Shown here piece by piece: positions 16,163 through 25,497 of a DNA stretch of 64,000 nt; position 1 is the first letter of the stretch; each line of letters begins with the position of its first letter. Source of the stretch: DATGMP01 sp035293565 (GTDB lineage: Bacteria > Pseudomonadota > Alphaproteobacteria > BOG-932 > Roseiterribacteraceae). The notes below the pieces were generated by a model, which was given only the letters and a program-made list of their open reading frames with translations, had not been told where the DNA came from and did no database searches. The DNA is taken from NCBI GenBank assembly GCA_035293565.1, contig DATGMP010000006.1, positions 51,210 to 115,209 on the forward strand, read 5' to 3'. Both the position numbers and the translations under genes were made by a program.

Positions 16163-16477
16163 ATGACAACAAAAGGGGAGGTGTTGATCGCCGCCGGCGA
16201 ACCCTATCCGGCGGGGAAAGCGGGGGATCTCGCGGTCGGCCACTACAAACACAACGGCGCCGCTTGGGTGTTCGAGCCGGCATCGAGCCGCAAGCAGGCC
16301 GAAGCCCGTTTTCGTCAGATCCTGTCCGAGAAGGACGTGCTCCGCGTGGTCCTCGAAAACGGCCACAATCGCGGTCGCCCGAGCGCTGTCGCCTGGGTCG
16401 CCCGCTGCAATGGCGGCGACGACTGGACGATCATTGAGGAAACCGAAGGCATGCGCCAGTTCGAGCCCAGGGAGTGA
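16163..16477 (+). CDS. 104-aa hypothetical protein
   Basis: A small soluble protein starting at the ATG at 16163 behind GGAGAG. It contains FEPASSRKQAEARFRQILSEKDVLRVVLENGHNRGRPSAVAWVARCNGGDDWTIIEETE. No recognised motif, signal peptide or membrane segment is present. It is convergent with the AtuA-type gene. Function unknown; coding status rests on the ribosome site and normal codon use. Confidence 0.5.
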   Translation: MTTKGEVLIAAGEPYPAGKAGDLAVGHYKHNGAAWVFEPASSRKQAEARFRQILSEKDVLRVVLENGHNRGRPSAVAWVARCNGGDDWTIIEETEGMRQFEPRE

Positions 16478-16484
16478 CCTCGGC

Positions 16485-18287
16485 CTAGGCGGCTTTCACA
16501 CGTCCCTCGACGACCCAACGCCGTGGCACCTGGATCGGGAAATCCATCAGCATCTGGGCGTGCGCCTTGCCCTGCGGATCGTAGCGGAGCGAGCCGACGC
16601 CGCCCCCGCCCAAGGAGTGCTGCAGCAGGAAGTTGAAGCCGTGCAGCCCCGGCCAGGCATAGCGCTCGACCGGCCCGGCCACGACATGCGCCATGTATTT
16701 GGCGACCGCGTCGGCGGTGAGCTGGCGGGCGATTTCGGGCAGGAAGTCGGGATGGCGCGCGAGCACCGAGATGTTCGACATGTCGCCCTTGTCGCCGCTG
16801 CGGCCATGGGCGATCGCGACCAGCGGCACGGTGACGGTGTCGGCCTCGGCAGGCCCGACCGCGATTGGCGGCTCGACACCGCGCTGCGGCACCGCTTGGC
16901 CTTCGGTCAGCACCTTGACCGGCGTGCGCTTTCCGTCGAGGTCGATCTCGATCGGCACACGGCTCTTGTCGAGCAGGAAGGAATAGAGGCGCAGCACCGG
17001 CTGCACGCTCGGCCGACCGCCGGCGAAGCCGGAGATGCCCTGGCCCATGCCGGTCGCGGCCGGCGCAATCTCGCGCGTGAAGATATCGACCGCGCGCTTG
17101 TCGGTGTGTCGCACGCCCACCTTGAGGATCACCTCGCGCACCTTGCCGACGCGGGCATGCGGACCGTAGGTCGCCTCGGCGCCCAAGATCTCGATCGACG
17201 TGTCGGCATAATCGCCGAGCCCCTCGCGCGCGAAGATGTTGCGCGTGCGTTTCAGGATCGCCTCGCCCATGGCCTGCGCCTTCTCGGCGGCGTCGATGCC
17301 GTTGACCATCAGCGTCGCGATCGAACGGAAGCCGTCCGGATAGGTCGCGCTCACCTTATAGGTCGGTGTCGGCGCCTTGCCCCGCACATTGCTTACTTGA
17401 ACCCGCTCCGGCCCAACTTGCTTGAGCTGCACCTGGGTCAAATCGCAGACCACGTCGGGCAGAATGTAGTTTGCCGGGTCGCCGGTCTCATAAGTGATCT
17501 GCTCGGCCACAGTGCGAATCGAGATGAGCCCGCCAGTACCCCTTGGCTTGCCGATCGTGAAGCTGCCGTCGGCAAGGCAATTCGCAATCGGGAAGCCGAT
17601 ATCGGCCCATCCCGCTGCCACCTCGCGCCAGTCGGTGAAAATTCCACCGGTCGCCTGCGGGCCGCACTCGATGATATGGCCCGCCATGCTGCCGGCCGCG
17701 AGCTTATCGAAATCGGTGGGCTTCCAGCCGAACTCGTGGATCAGCGGCCCGAGCGCCAGCGCGCTGTCGGCCGAACGGCCGGTCACCACGATGTCCGCGC
17801 CGGCGTCGAGCGCCGCGGCGATCGGGAAAGCCCCGATATAGGCATTGGCGCTGACGACGGTCTTGGGCAACGGCGCGCCTGATTGCAGCTCCTTGACGCC
17901 TTCTTCGCGCAAGCTGTCGATCAGCGGGAATACGTCGTCGCCGACCACCGCCGCGACTTTGAGATTTACGCCCTGGGCCGCTAGCTCCTTGGCGACCGCG
18001 TCCCGGCAGGCAAGCGGGTTCACGCCACCGGCATTAGCGACGATCTTGATCTTCCGCTCGGCGATCTCCTTCGCATAAGGCTGGATCACCTGGGTGATGA
18101 AGTCGGGCGGGTATCCGGCGTCGGGACTCTTGGCTTTGGCGCGGGCCAGCAGCGACATGGTGATCTCGGCCAGGTAGTCCATGACGAGGTAATCGACCTC
18201 GCCGGATTTGATGAGCTGACGCGCGCCTTCCGGCGTATCGCCCCAGAACCCCGATGCGCCGCCCAGGCTGATGACTTTGTCGCTCAT
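16485..18287 (-). CDS. acyclic terpene utilization AtuA-type protein (DUF1446)
   Basis: A 600-aa protein with an N-terminal AtuA domain (about residues 5-450: GGASGFWGDT, MDYLAEITMSLLA, NAGGVNPLACRDAV, GRSADSALALGPL) and a C-terminal AtuA-like small domain (about 490-590: AIAHGRSGDKGDMSNISV, GFNFLLQHSLGGGG). In Pseudomonas, AtuA is part of the citronellol/geraniol pathway with AtuC/F carboxylase subunits. No carboxylase gene is nearby here. It is the last gene of an operon with IclR, a crotonase, an aldehyde dehydrogenase and an SDR, so a degradative role on a branched or hydroxylated acid is likely but the substrate is unknown. Confidence 0.85.
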   Translation of the reverse strand: MSDKVISLGGASGFWGDTPEGARQLIKSGEVDYLVMDYLAEITMSLLARAKAKSPDAGYPPDFITQVIQPYAKEIAERKIKIVANAGGVNPLACRDAVAKELAAQGVNLKVAAVVGDDVFPLIDSLREEGVKELQSGAPLPKTVVSANAYIGAFPIAAALDAGADIVVTGRSADSALALGPLIHEFGWKPTDFDKLAAGSMAGHIIECGPQATGGIFTDWREVAAGWADIGFPIANCLADGSFTIGKPRGTGGLISIRTVAEQITYETGDPANYILPDVVCDLTQVQLKQVGPERVQVSNVRGKAPTPTYKVSATYPDGFRSIATLMVNGIDAAEKAQAMGEAILKRTRNIFAREGLGDYADTSIEILGAEATYGPHARVGKVREVILKVGVRHTDKRAVDIFTREIAPAATGMGQGISGFAGGRPSVQPVLRLYSFLLDKSRVPIEIDLDGKRTPVKVLTEGQAVPQRGVEPPIAVGPAEADTVTVPLVAIAHGRSGDKGDMSNISVLARHPDFLPEIARQLTADAVAKYMAHVVAGPVERYAWPGLHGFNFLLQHSLGGGGVGSLRYDPQGKAHAQMLMDFPIQVPRRWVVEGRVKAA

Positions 18288-18296
18288 ATCAATGTC

Positions 18297-19067
18297 TCAC
18301 TTCGCGGTGAAGCCGCCATCGACGGGCAGCGCCACGCCGGTAACGTAGCGGGATTCGTCCGATGCCAGATAGAGCGCGGCGTAGGCGATGTCTTCAGGCG
18401 TGGCGACACGTCCCATCGGGATCATCGACACGAAGCGCTTCTGAGTCTCCTGAGCCGCCGCGGCGTCGGCGCCGCGCCCCATGAAGCCCGGCAGCATCGG
18501 CGTGTCGGTCAGGCCCGGGCAGATCACGTTGACACGGATGTTCTCCGGCCCGTAGCGAAGCGCGAGCGACTTGCCGAGCCCCACCACGCCGAACTTGCCC
18601 GCCGAATAGAGCGGCGACAGCATCGAGCCCACGATGCCGGAGATCGAGGCGGTCATGATCACCGATCCGCCGCCGCGTTTGCGGATATGCTTCACCGCTT
18701 CGCCGACCGTGAGGAAGGTCGAGCGGACATTGAGCGACATAGCGAACTCGTAATCCTCGAGCGCAATATCTTCGACCACATCGGTGCCGGGGATACCGGC
18801 ATGCGCCCAGAACACGTCGATGCCGCCCAGAAGCTCGGCCGCGCGGGCGATCGATCCGCGGCACTCCTGCGCGTTGGAGAGATCGGCCTTGACGGCGTGC
18901 GCTGCGCCGCCCGCCTTTTTGATTTCGTCGACGACGCCGTTCGCGGCCGCTTCGTTGATGTCGATGATGGCGACCTTGGCGCCTTCGCGCGCGAAGATCA
19001 GGCTCGCCGCCCTGCCCATACCCGACGCCCCGGCGGTGATGACCGCGAGCTTGCCCTGTAGACGCAT
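18297..19067 (-). CDS. SDR-family NAD(P)-dependent oxidoreductase
   Basis: A 256-aa classical short-chain dehydrogenase. The cofactor motif is in ITAGASGMGRA, an acidic residue at the second strand (IIDIN) suggests NAD preference, and catalytic residues are Ser in MTASISG and YxxxK in YSAGKFGVVG. The C-terminal NVICPGLTDTPM and YVTGVALPVDGGF blocks are standard. The Asn of NNAG reads AHAG here, a common variant. The ATG at 19067 follows GAGAGGAAAG. It lies 26 bp after the aldehyde dehydrogenase and 9 bp before the AtuA-type gene in the IclR operon, probably oxidising an alcohol intermediate. Confidence 0.85.
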   Translation of the reverse strand: MRLQGKLAVITAGASGMGRAASLIFAREGAKVAIIDINEAAANGVVDEIKKAGGAAHAVKADLSNAQECRGSIARAAELLGGIDVFWAHAGIPGTDVVEDIALEDYEFAMSLNVRSTFLTVGEAVKHIRKRGGGSVIMTASISGIVGSMLSPLYSAGKFGVVGLGKSLALRYGPENIRVNVICPGLTDTPMLPGFMGRGADAAAAQETQKRFVSMIPMGRVATPEDIAYAALYLASDESRYVTGVALPVDGGFTAK

Positions 19068-19093
19068 CTTTCCTCTCCTCGGTGTGAACGGCG

Positions 19094-20569
19094 CTATTGC
19101 GCGTAAGCGTCCGGATAGTTGCCTGTCAGGTTGATGATCGTGGATTTGGTCTCGAGATACGGGTCGAGTCCTTCGGGGCCGTTCTCGCGATTGAGGCCGC
19201 TCATCTTGAAGCCGCCATAGGGCACCTTGTAGCGGATGTAGCGATAGGTGTTGACCCACACCATGCCGGCCTGCAGCTGCGCCGCGACGCGGTGCGCGCG
19301 CCCGACATTTTGCGTCCATACGCCGGCGACCAGGCCGTAATCGGTCTGGTTGGCCATTGCGAGAACCTCATCCTCGGTCTTGAAGCGCAGAACGCCGACC
19401 ACGGGTCCGAAGATCTCATCGCGCGCAATCTGCATGTCGTTGGTCACGTCGGCGAAAACGGTCGGCTTGACGAAATAGCCGTTGCCGAGCCCGTCGATCG
19501 TACTGCCGCCGGCGACGAGGCGCGCGCCTTCGGAGCGGCCGATATCGAAATAGCGGAGAGTCTTCCGGTACTGCTCCTCATGCGCTTGCGGCCCCATCTG
19601 GGTGGCGGGGTCGAGCGCGCTGCCGACGCGGACCCGCTGGGAGCGCGCGGCGATTTCCTCGACGACCTTGTCGTAGATCGAGTCATGGACGAAGAGACGC
19701 GATCCGAGCGCGCAGCTTTGGCCGCAGAGCGCGAAGGAGCTGTGGGTCGCGGCGTTGATCGCCTGGCCGAGATCGGCGTCGTCGAAGATGATGTGCGGGG
19801 ACTTGCCGCCGCATTCGAAGGAGAGCCGCTTCAGATTCACGGCCGCCCCGCGCATGATCATTTGCGCGGTGCGGTGCTCGCCGGTGAAGGAGATCTTGTT
19901 GACCCTCGGATGCTCGACCAGCGCCGCGCCGGCCGTCTCACCCCAGCCCGGAACCACACTGACGACCCCCTTGGGGATCCCTGCCTCGGCGCATAGTTTG
20001 GCCAGCTCATAGGCGGTGATCGGGGTCTGTTCGGCGGTCTTGACGATGATCGCGCAGCCGGCGGCGAGCGCCGGCGCCAGCTTCCACATCACCGTCTGCA
20101 GCGGCGCATTCCACGGCGTGATCGCGCCGACGACACCCACCGGTTCGCGCGAAGTGTAGACATGCACCGAGCTGTCGACCGGGATGGCACGTCCGCTGAT
20201 CTGATCGGCGAGTCCGGCATAATAATAGTAATATTGCGCGTGGCCCGCGATGCCGGCGCGCGAATCCCGGATCGGCATGCCGTTGTCGCGGGATTCGAGC
20301 TCGGCCAGCCGGCCGGCGTTTGCCGCATAGAGGTCGCCCAGCTTGCGCAGTAGGTTGGCGCGCTCGGTCGGGCTGGTTTTCTTCCAGCTCTTGAGCGCCT
20401 CGTTCGCCGCGTCGACCGCCCGCTCGACATCGGCTTTGCCGGCGAACGCCGCCGTCGCCCACGCCTCGCCGGTCGACGGGTCGATCGATGGCACCACCTC
20501 GCCGTCGACCGGCGATACCCACTCGCCGCCGACGAACAGCTTATCGTGACGCAGCATCTCTCCGGGCAT
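19094..20569 (-). CDS. NAD(P)-dependent aldehyde dehydrogenase
   Basis: A 491-aa ALDH superfamily enzyme that oxidises an aldehyde to the acid. The cofactor region has VGAITPWNAPL and KTAEQTP, the general base is E252 in FECGGKSP, and the catalytic thiol is C286 in CGQSC. Length and the closing VNTYRYIRYKVPYGGFKMSG block fit the betaine/phenylacetaldehyde dehydrogenase group. An unusual run of five tyrosines lies at 113-117. It sits between the crotonase and SDR genes of the IclR operon, so the pathway goes alcohol to aldehyde to acid. The substrate is not known. Confidence 0.9.
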   Translation of the reverse strand: MPGEMLRHDKLFVGGEWVSPVDGEVVPSIDPSTGEAWATAAFAGKADVERAVDAANEALKSWKKTSPTERANLLRKLGDLYAANAGRLAELESRDNGMPIRDSRAGIAGHAQYYYYYAGLADQISGRAIPVDSSVHVYTSREPVGVVGAITPWNAPLQTVMWKLAPALAAGCAIIVKTAEQTPITAYELAKLCAEAGIPKGVVSVVPGWGETAGAALVEHPRVNKISFTGEHRTAQMIMRGAAVNLKRLSFECGGKSPHIIFDDADLGQAINAATHSSFALCGQSCALGSRLFVHDSIYDKVVEEIAARSQRVRVGSALDPATQMGPQAHEEQYRKTLRYFDIGRSEGARLVAGGSTIDGLGNGYFVKPTVFADVTNDMQIARDEIFGPVVGVLRFKTEDEVLAMANQTDYGLVAGVWTQNVGRAHRVAAQLQAGMVWVNTYRYIRYKVPYGGFKMSGLNRENGPEGLDPYLETKSTIINLTGNYPDAYAQ

Positions 20570-20585
20570 TTCTTCCTCCTTTTGG

Positions 20586-21350
20586 CTACCGTCCCTTCCA
20601 CACCGGCGCGCGCTTTTCGGCGAAAGCGCGGGGACCTTCCTGGGCGTCTTCGCTCAAGTAGACGGGCTCGAACACATCGCGCGCGGCGTCGAGCGCGGCC
20701 GAACGGCCCATCTCGGTTGCAAGATAGACCGTCCTGCGGCAAGCGCGAACCGTCAAGGGCGCGTTGGCGGCGATCATCTCGGCCATCTTCATTGCCTCCG
20801 TCATGAGATCGGCCAGCGGCACGACCTTGTTGACGTAGCCGATCTCGTAAAGGCGCTGCGCAGCGACCGGTGCGCCGGTCAGCAGGATCTCCATCATGAT
20901 CCGCTGCGGCAGCATATTGATGAGCGGTGTTGCCCAGGGCGTGCCGCGACCGACTTTGACTTCGGTAATGCCGAAGGTTGCGTGGTCGGCGGCGACGCAG
21001 AGATCGCAAGCTTGAGAGATCAGCCAGCCACCCGCGAAGGCGACGCCATTGACGGCCGCGATGGTGGGCTTCGTCAGATGGACATTGTCCCCAATGATTG
21101 GCACCAACCCGCGCGGCGGCACCTTGAGCGAAGTGGCGCTCGCTTCCTTCAGGTCCATACCGGCGCAGAAGGCTTTCTCCCCGGTCCCGGTCAGGATCGC
21201 GACCTTGGCGGTCTCATCCCTCTCGAAGCGGTCCCAGGCTTCGAACAGCCCCTGGCGCACGGCGGTCGAAAGCGCATTGCGGCGGTCCGGCTGATTGATC
21301 GTGATGACCGCCACCTGCCCCTTTAATTCATACAGGACCGCTTCGCTCAT
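20586..21350 (-). CDS. enoyl-CoA hydratase/isomerase (crotonase) family protein
   Basis: A 254-aa crotonase-fold protein. The oxyanion-hole strands are in KAFCAGMDLKE and GVAFAGGWLISQACD; the second lacks the usual GGG(x)E pattern and reads AGGW, so hydratase activity is not certain and another crotonase chemistry is possible. The closing EGPRAFAEKRAPVWKGR is typical. The ATG at 21350 has GGGAGA upstream; an in-frame ATG at 21374 is the alternative. It follows the IclR gene by 60 bp in the same operon. Confidence 0.85.
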   Translation of the reverse strand: MSEAVLYELKGQVAVITINQPDRRNALSTAVRQGLFEAWDRFERDETAKVAILTGTGEKAFCAGMDLKEASATSLKVPPRGLVPIIGDNVHLTKPTIAAVNGVAFAGGWLISQACDLCVAADHATFGITEVKVGRGTPWATPLINMLPQRIMMEILLTGAPVAAQRLYEIGYVNKVVPLADLMTEAMKMAEMIAANAPLTVRACRRTVYLATEMGRSAALDAARDVFEPVYLSEDAQEGPRAFAEKRAPVWKGR

Positions 21351-21410
21351 CCAATGTTTCTCCCAGGAATTCATGCCCGTGGACGTTTTGTGCACGTTCG
21401 TGAACAAGTG

Positions 21411-22166
21411 TCAACGGGCTGAGGTTGACTCAACAAACTCCCGTAGATAGCGCCCGACCGCGTCGCGCGCCAGCGCGCCCACTTCCCCGATCCGCGCTCC
21501 GAGGCGGAAGACCGGTCCGGCGACGGCCAGCGCCAGACGGCGGTCCGCCAGAGGCAGGGAGACAGCGACACCCTGGACGTCTGGCGTGAATTCGGTGGCG
21601 CTCTCGAACCAGCCGCGGTCGATGCCGCGCACGATCTCCGCCTCGACGGCGTCGACGGTCATCGGCGTCGCCGGCTGGTAGCGTTCGAACTGGACCTTCT
21701 CCAGCAGCGCGCGACGGGCCGGCGGAGCATATTGCGCCAGGATCGCCCGGCCGGTCGCGGTCGCTTGGATCGGCAGGCGATTGCCGATGCGCGCGAAATA
21801 ACGCACCGCGGCGTCCGACTCGACCACGTCCAGGAACACGACCGAGAGGCCCGCCTGGGCCGCGACATGGACCGTCTCGCCGGTCTCAGCCGCAAGCCGC
21901 CCCAGCAACGCGTGCAGCGAGGCGGGCAAGGGCTCGGCTTCGGCAATGTCCTGGGCGAGCGACAGCCACCGCGGGGTCGGGTAGTAGCCCGCGCGGGCCT
22001 TGGGCTCGTAGAGAAAGCCGCGTTCGACCAGAGTGGCTATGATGTTGAACGTGCTGGACCGAGGCCATCCAAAGGCCTCGGCGATCTGGGACAGCGTCGC
22101 GGGCCGCTTAGAACGGGCGAAGAATTCGATTAGGTCCAGGACGTTGGCAGCTTGCTTGACGGTCAT
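21411..22166 (-). CDS. IclR-family transcriptional regulator
   Basis: A 251-aa regulator with an N-terminal winged helix (residues 1-75: QAANVLDLIEFFARSKRPATLSQIAEAFGWPRSSTFNIIATL) and a C-terminal effector-binding domain with the family hallmarks TATGRAILAQ and DRGWFESATEFTPDVQGVAVSLPL. It is the first gene of a five-gene catabolic operon that runs to 16485 and is divergent from a TonB receptor. A perfect palindrome at 22192-22205, 25 bp upstream of its start, is a good candidate for its own operator. The effector is probably a pathway intermediate. Confidence 0.9.
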   Translation of the reverse strand: MTVKQAANVLDLIEFFARSKRPATLSQIAEAFGWPRSSTFNIIATLVERGFLYEPKARAGYYPTPRWLSLAQDIAEAEPLPASLHALLGRLAAETGETVHVAAQAGLSVVFLDVVESDAAVRYFARIGNRLPIQATATGRAILAQYAPPARRALLEKVQFERYQPATPMTVDAVEAEIVRGIDRGWFESATEFTPDVQGVAVSLPLADRRLALAVAGPVFRLGARIGEVGALARDAVGRYLREFVESTSAR

Positions 22167-22191
22167 TATCGTGCTTTTCCAGCCGGCGGCC

Positions 22192-22205
22192 GTTCCGGAC
22201 GGAAC
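22192..22205. promoter_or_regulatory. 14-bp palindrome, candidate IclR operator
   Basis: GTTCCG (22192-22197), GA, CGGAAC (22200-22205) form a perfect 6-2-6 palindrome between the divergent IclR and TonB-receptor genes; a further CGGAAC half-site is at 22215-22220. IclR-family proteins bind short palindromes in such positions. Assignment by location only. Confidence 0.5.
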
Positions 22206-22288
22206 ATAGCGGCGCGGAACCGGGCCGCAAGCCTCGTATGGTCCGCCGCAGCCCGAACGGCGGCGAAAAACGCGAGAGGGAGTGCGAC

Positions 22289-24475
22289 ATGGTCGAAAGG
22301 GATCGGATCCGGCCGTCGGTCCGGACCGGAGCGATCATGAATGCATGCGGGCGATTGTCCCGGTTCGCGCTCCGGTCGTCGCCGCTCTTGCTGGTTGCCA
22401 TCCCGGCCTTCGCGCAGCCGGCGGATTCGTCTTCCCCGGCGAGGGAAGAGATTGTCGTCACGGCGACCCGAAGCGCGCAATCGAGCTTCGACCAGCCGAT
22501 CGCAATCGACAGCATCGGCCAGCAGACCCTCCAGCAGGGTCAGCTCCAGGTCAATCTTTCGGAATCATTGGCCCGCGTTCCCGGTATTCTTGTCCAGAAC
22601 AGACAGAATTATGCCCAGGATCTGCAGATCGAATCGCGCGGCTTCGGGGCACGCTCGACTTTCGGCGTTCGCAGTATCCGACTCTATGTCGACGGCATCC
22701 CGGCCACGCAGCCGGACGGCCAAGGACAAGTCTCGAATTTCGATTTGGGGTCGGCTCAGCGCATCGAAGTCATGCGCGGGCCCTTCTCGGCCCTCTACGG
22801 CAATGCCTCGGGCGGCGTGATTGCGATCTTTACGGAGGACGGCCAGCCCGGAACCCATCTCGAAGCAACGGCGGAGACGGGCAGTTTCGGCTTTCGCCGC
22901 TTCGCGGCGAAGATTTCGGGCGAGCAGGACGGCTTCAACTATGTCGCCGACGCGGCCGACTTCCACACCGCCGGATCGCGCGACCACAGCCGTGCCGACC
23001 GGCCCGATTTCAACGCCAAGATTCGTGACGATTTAGACGACCAGTCGAGCCTCACCTTTCTTGCCAACGCCGTCTCGATCTCCGCGCAGGATCCGCTGGG
23101 GCTGACGCGCGCGCAATTCGCCGTCAGCGCGACTCTCGCCGGGACCGGCGCGATCCAGTTCGACACCCGCAAATATGTCGACCAGGAGCAGTTCGGCCTC
23201 GACTACAAGCGCGCGCTCACGGATGCCGATTCACTGGATGCGATCGTCTATGGCGGCAATCGCAGCGTGAAGCAGTACCAGGCGATCCCGCTATCGACCC
23301 AGGCATCGCCTCAGAGTCCAGGCGGCGTGATCGGGCTCGGCAACAATTATGAAGGGACCGATATCCACCTCACCGACAAGCGCCAGCTCGGCGGTGCGAA
23401 GCTGGAGGTCACCACGGGCGTTGCTTATGACCAGCTGGACGAATTCCGCACCGGATATCTTAACTTCATCGGTGGCCAGACCGGCGTCGAGGGAGCGCTT
23501 CGGCGGGACGAGAATGATGACGTCTTCTCGTTCGACCAGTATCTCCAGGCTCAGCTCGATTTCGATCCGTTGCTCGTCGAGGCCGGCGTCAGGAACAGCC
23601 GGGTTCTGGTTTCCGCTCACGACCATTATGTCGCCTCCGCGCATTCGAGCAACAGCGGCGATGTCGCCTATCGCGCGACGACGCCGGCGGCGGGCGTCAC
23701 CTGGCGGATGACCGACTGGGTCAATCTTTACGCCTCATACGGCAAAGGGTTCGAGACTCCGTCCTTGAACGAACTCGCCTACCGTTCGACCAACGGCTCT
23801 CTACCGGGCCTCAATTTCGTCCTCAAGCCCAGCCGCAGCGATAATTATGAAGTCGGCATCAAGAGCTTTCTGGGCGACAACGTCAAAGCGACCTTGGCCG
23901 GTTTCCATATCGACACCACAAACGAGCTCGCGATCGAGCAAAACACGGGCGGCCGTTCGGTCTATCAGAATGTCGGCCGGACGGGACGCGACGGAATCGA
24001 ACTCAGCCTCGACGGCAAGCTTCCTTACGGGTTCGAGGTGGCCGCGGCCTATACCTGGCTGCGCGCGATCTATGTCCAGTCCTTCTTCTCCTGTCCCAGT
24101 CTGCCCTGCGTGCCGCGCCGCGTTCCGGCCGGCAACCGAATTCCGGGCATTCCCCGCAACGACGCCTTTGCGGAGCTCTCCTGGCACGACGATCCGAGCG
24201 GTTTCTCGGCTGCGCTCGAGACGCGGTTCGAAAGCCGTGTCTATGTCGACGATCCCAACAGCGATTCGGCGCCGCAATATTTCACGGCTTCGATCCGTAC
24301 CGGATTCGACCAGGATTTCGGCGATCTGAAGCTCCATGAATTCGTCCGGCTGGACAATCTCGCGGACCGCAAATATGCCGGGTCGGTGATCGTGAACGAG
24401 AGCAACGGCCGTTTCTTCGAGCCCGCCCCCGGCCGCGCCGTCTATTTCGGCATCAATGCGAAGTATGGGTGGTAG
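22289..24475 (+). CDS. TonB-dependent outer-membrane receptor
   Basis: A receptor of about 728 aa. A signal peptide (SRFALRSSPLLLVAIPAFAQ) is followed by a TonB-box-like EEIVVTATR, then the plug domain (DSIGQQTLQQGQLQVNLSESLARVPGILVQNR, RGPFSALYGNASGGVI) and a 22-strand-type barrel that ends in GINAKYGW with a C-terminal aromatic. It resembles FecA/IroN-like or vitamin-type receptors, and the ligand cannot be told. The ATG at 22289 follows GAGAGGGAG; the ATG at 22337 gives a more compact signal peptide and may be the true start. Being divergent from the IclR operon, it may import that operon's substrate. Confidence 0.85.
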   Translation: MVERDRIRPSVRTGAIMNACGRLSRFALRSSPLLLVAIPAFAQPADSSSPAREEIVVTATRSAQSSFDQPIAIDSIGQQTLQQGQLQVNLSESLARVPGILVQNRQNYAQDLQIESRGFGARSTFGVRSIRLYVDGIPATQPDGQGQVSNFDLGSAQRIEVMRGPFSALYGNASGGVIAIFTEDGQPGTHLEATAETGSFGFRRFAAKISGEQDGFNYVADAADFHTAGSRDHSRADRPDFNAKIRDDLDDQSSLTFLANAVSISAQDPLGLTRAQFAVSATLAGTGAIQFDTRKYVDQEQFGLDYKRALTDADSLDAIVYGGNRSVKQYQAIPLSTQASPQSPGGVIGLGNNYEGTDIHLTDKRQLGGAKLEVTTGVAYDQLDEFRTGYLNFIGGQTGVEGALRRDENDDVFSFDQYLQAQLDFDPLLVEAGVRNSRVLVSAHDHYVASAHSSNSGDVAYRATTPAAGVTWRMTDWVNLYASYGKGFETPSLNELAYRSTNGSLPGLNFVLKPSRSDNYEVGIKSFLGDNVKATLAGFHIDTTNELAIEQNTGGRSVYQNVGRTGRDGIELSLDGKLPYGFEVAAAYTWLRAIYVQSFFSCPSLPCVPRRVPAGNRIPGIPRNDAFAELSWHDDPSGFSAALETRFESRVYVDDPNSDSAPQYFTASIRTGFDQDFGDLKLHEFVRLDNLADRKYAGSVIVNESNGRFFEPAPGRAVYFGINAKYGW

Positions 24476-24483
24476 GCCGGAGT

Positions 24484-25497
24484 TTAAGGATTCCTGTCTC
24501 CGAAAACCGTCTTCTGCACGGTGTACGGGTAGGGTCGCGGCGTATCGCTGGCTTCGTCCAGGCGTTTCATCTCCTCATCCGACAGGCTCCAGGAGGCAGC
24601 GGCCAGATTGTCCCTGAGCTGAGCCTCGTTGCGAGCACCGATGATGACCGAGCTTATGCCCGGCTTCTTCAGAAGCCAGTTCACCGCGACTTGCGCCATC
24701 GTCACGCCGCGGGCTTGGGCGATCTCTGCCTGGACGTCGGTGATCTTGTCGACCAGCGCGCGGTCTATGCCTCCCGGCGCGCCGGCCAGCGTGCCGCGGG
24801 CGCCCTCCGGGTCGGGCTGGCCGCGCCGGAACTTTCCCGACAGCATGCCGAAGGCGAGCGGGCTCCAGACCAGGATGCCGACGCCTTGATCCAGGCCCAC
24901 CGGCACCAGCTCGTTCTCCGCATCGCGGCCGGCCAACGAATAATAGATCTGCTGTGAGACGTAGCGCTCCGCATTCCGGCTGTCCGCGATCGCGAGCGCC
25001 TTCATCAGCTGCCAGCCAGTGTAGTTGGAGCAGCCGATATAGCGAACCTTGCCGGAGCGCACGAGATCGTCGAGCGCGCGCAGCGTCTCCTCGAGCGGCG
25101 TCAGCGCATCGAATCCGTGGATTTGATAGAGGTCGATATAGTCAGTCTTGAGCCGCTTCAGGCTCCCTTCGCAAGCCTGCACCAAATGCTGACGCGAGGC
25201 GCCGATGTCGTTCGGGCCCGGTCCCGTGCGTCCCCAGGCCTTGGTCGCGATGATTGCGCGATGCCGTTTGGCGCCCAGCGCATGAGCCAGGATCTCCTCC
25301 GACCGCCCGTTCGAATAGGCGTCGGCCGTATCGAAGAGCGTCACGCCGGAATCGAAGCAGATGTCGATCAGCCGCTCGGCCTCGCCTTCGCCCGTCTGTC
25401 CGACAATCTGGAAGCGCCATTCGCCGCCGAAGGTCATGGCGCCGAAGCTGATCGCCGACACGAACAGCCCGCTCCGGCCGAGTAGCCTGCTTTCCAT
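24484..25497 (-). CDS. aldo/keto reductase
   Basis: A 337-aa aldo/keto reductase, a TIM barrel that reduces carbonyls with NADPH. The catalytic tetrad is D56, Y61 (FDTADAYSNG), K86 (ATKAWGR) and H127 (YQIHGFD). The C-terminal SSVIIGARNEAQLRDNLAA block binds the cofactor phosphate. It resembles the YghZ/Tas-like group. The ATG at 25497 is preferred, behind a purine-rich site (AAGGAAAAAG). It is convergent with the TonB receptor and divergent from gltB. Confidence 0.9.
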   Translation of the reverse strand: MESRLLGRSGLFVSAISFGAMTFGGEWRFQIVGQTGEGEAERLIDICFDSGVTLFDTADAYSNGRSEEILAHALGAKRHRAIIATKAWGRTGPGPNDIGASRQHLVQACEGSLKRLKTDYIDLYQIHGFDALTPLEETLRALDDLVRSGKVRYIGCSNYTGWQLMKALAIADSRNAERYVSQQIYYSLAGRDAENELVPVGLDQGVGILVWSPLAFGMLSGKFRRGQPDPEGARGTLAGAPGGIDRALVDKITDVQAEIAQARGVTMAQVAVNWLLKKPGISSVIIGARNEAQLRDNLAAASWSLSDEEMKRLDEASDTPRPYPYTVQKTVFGDRNP

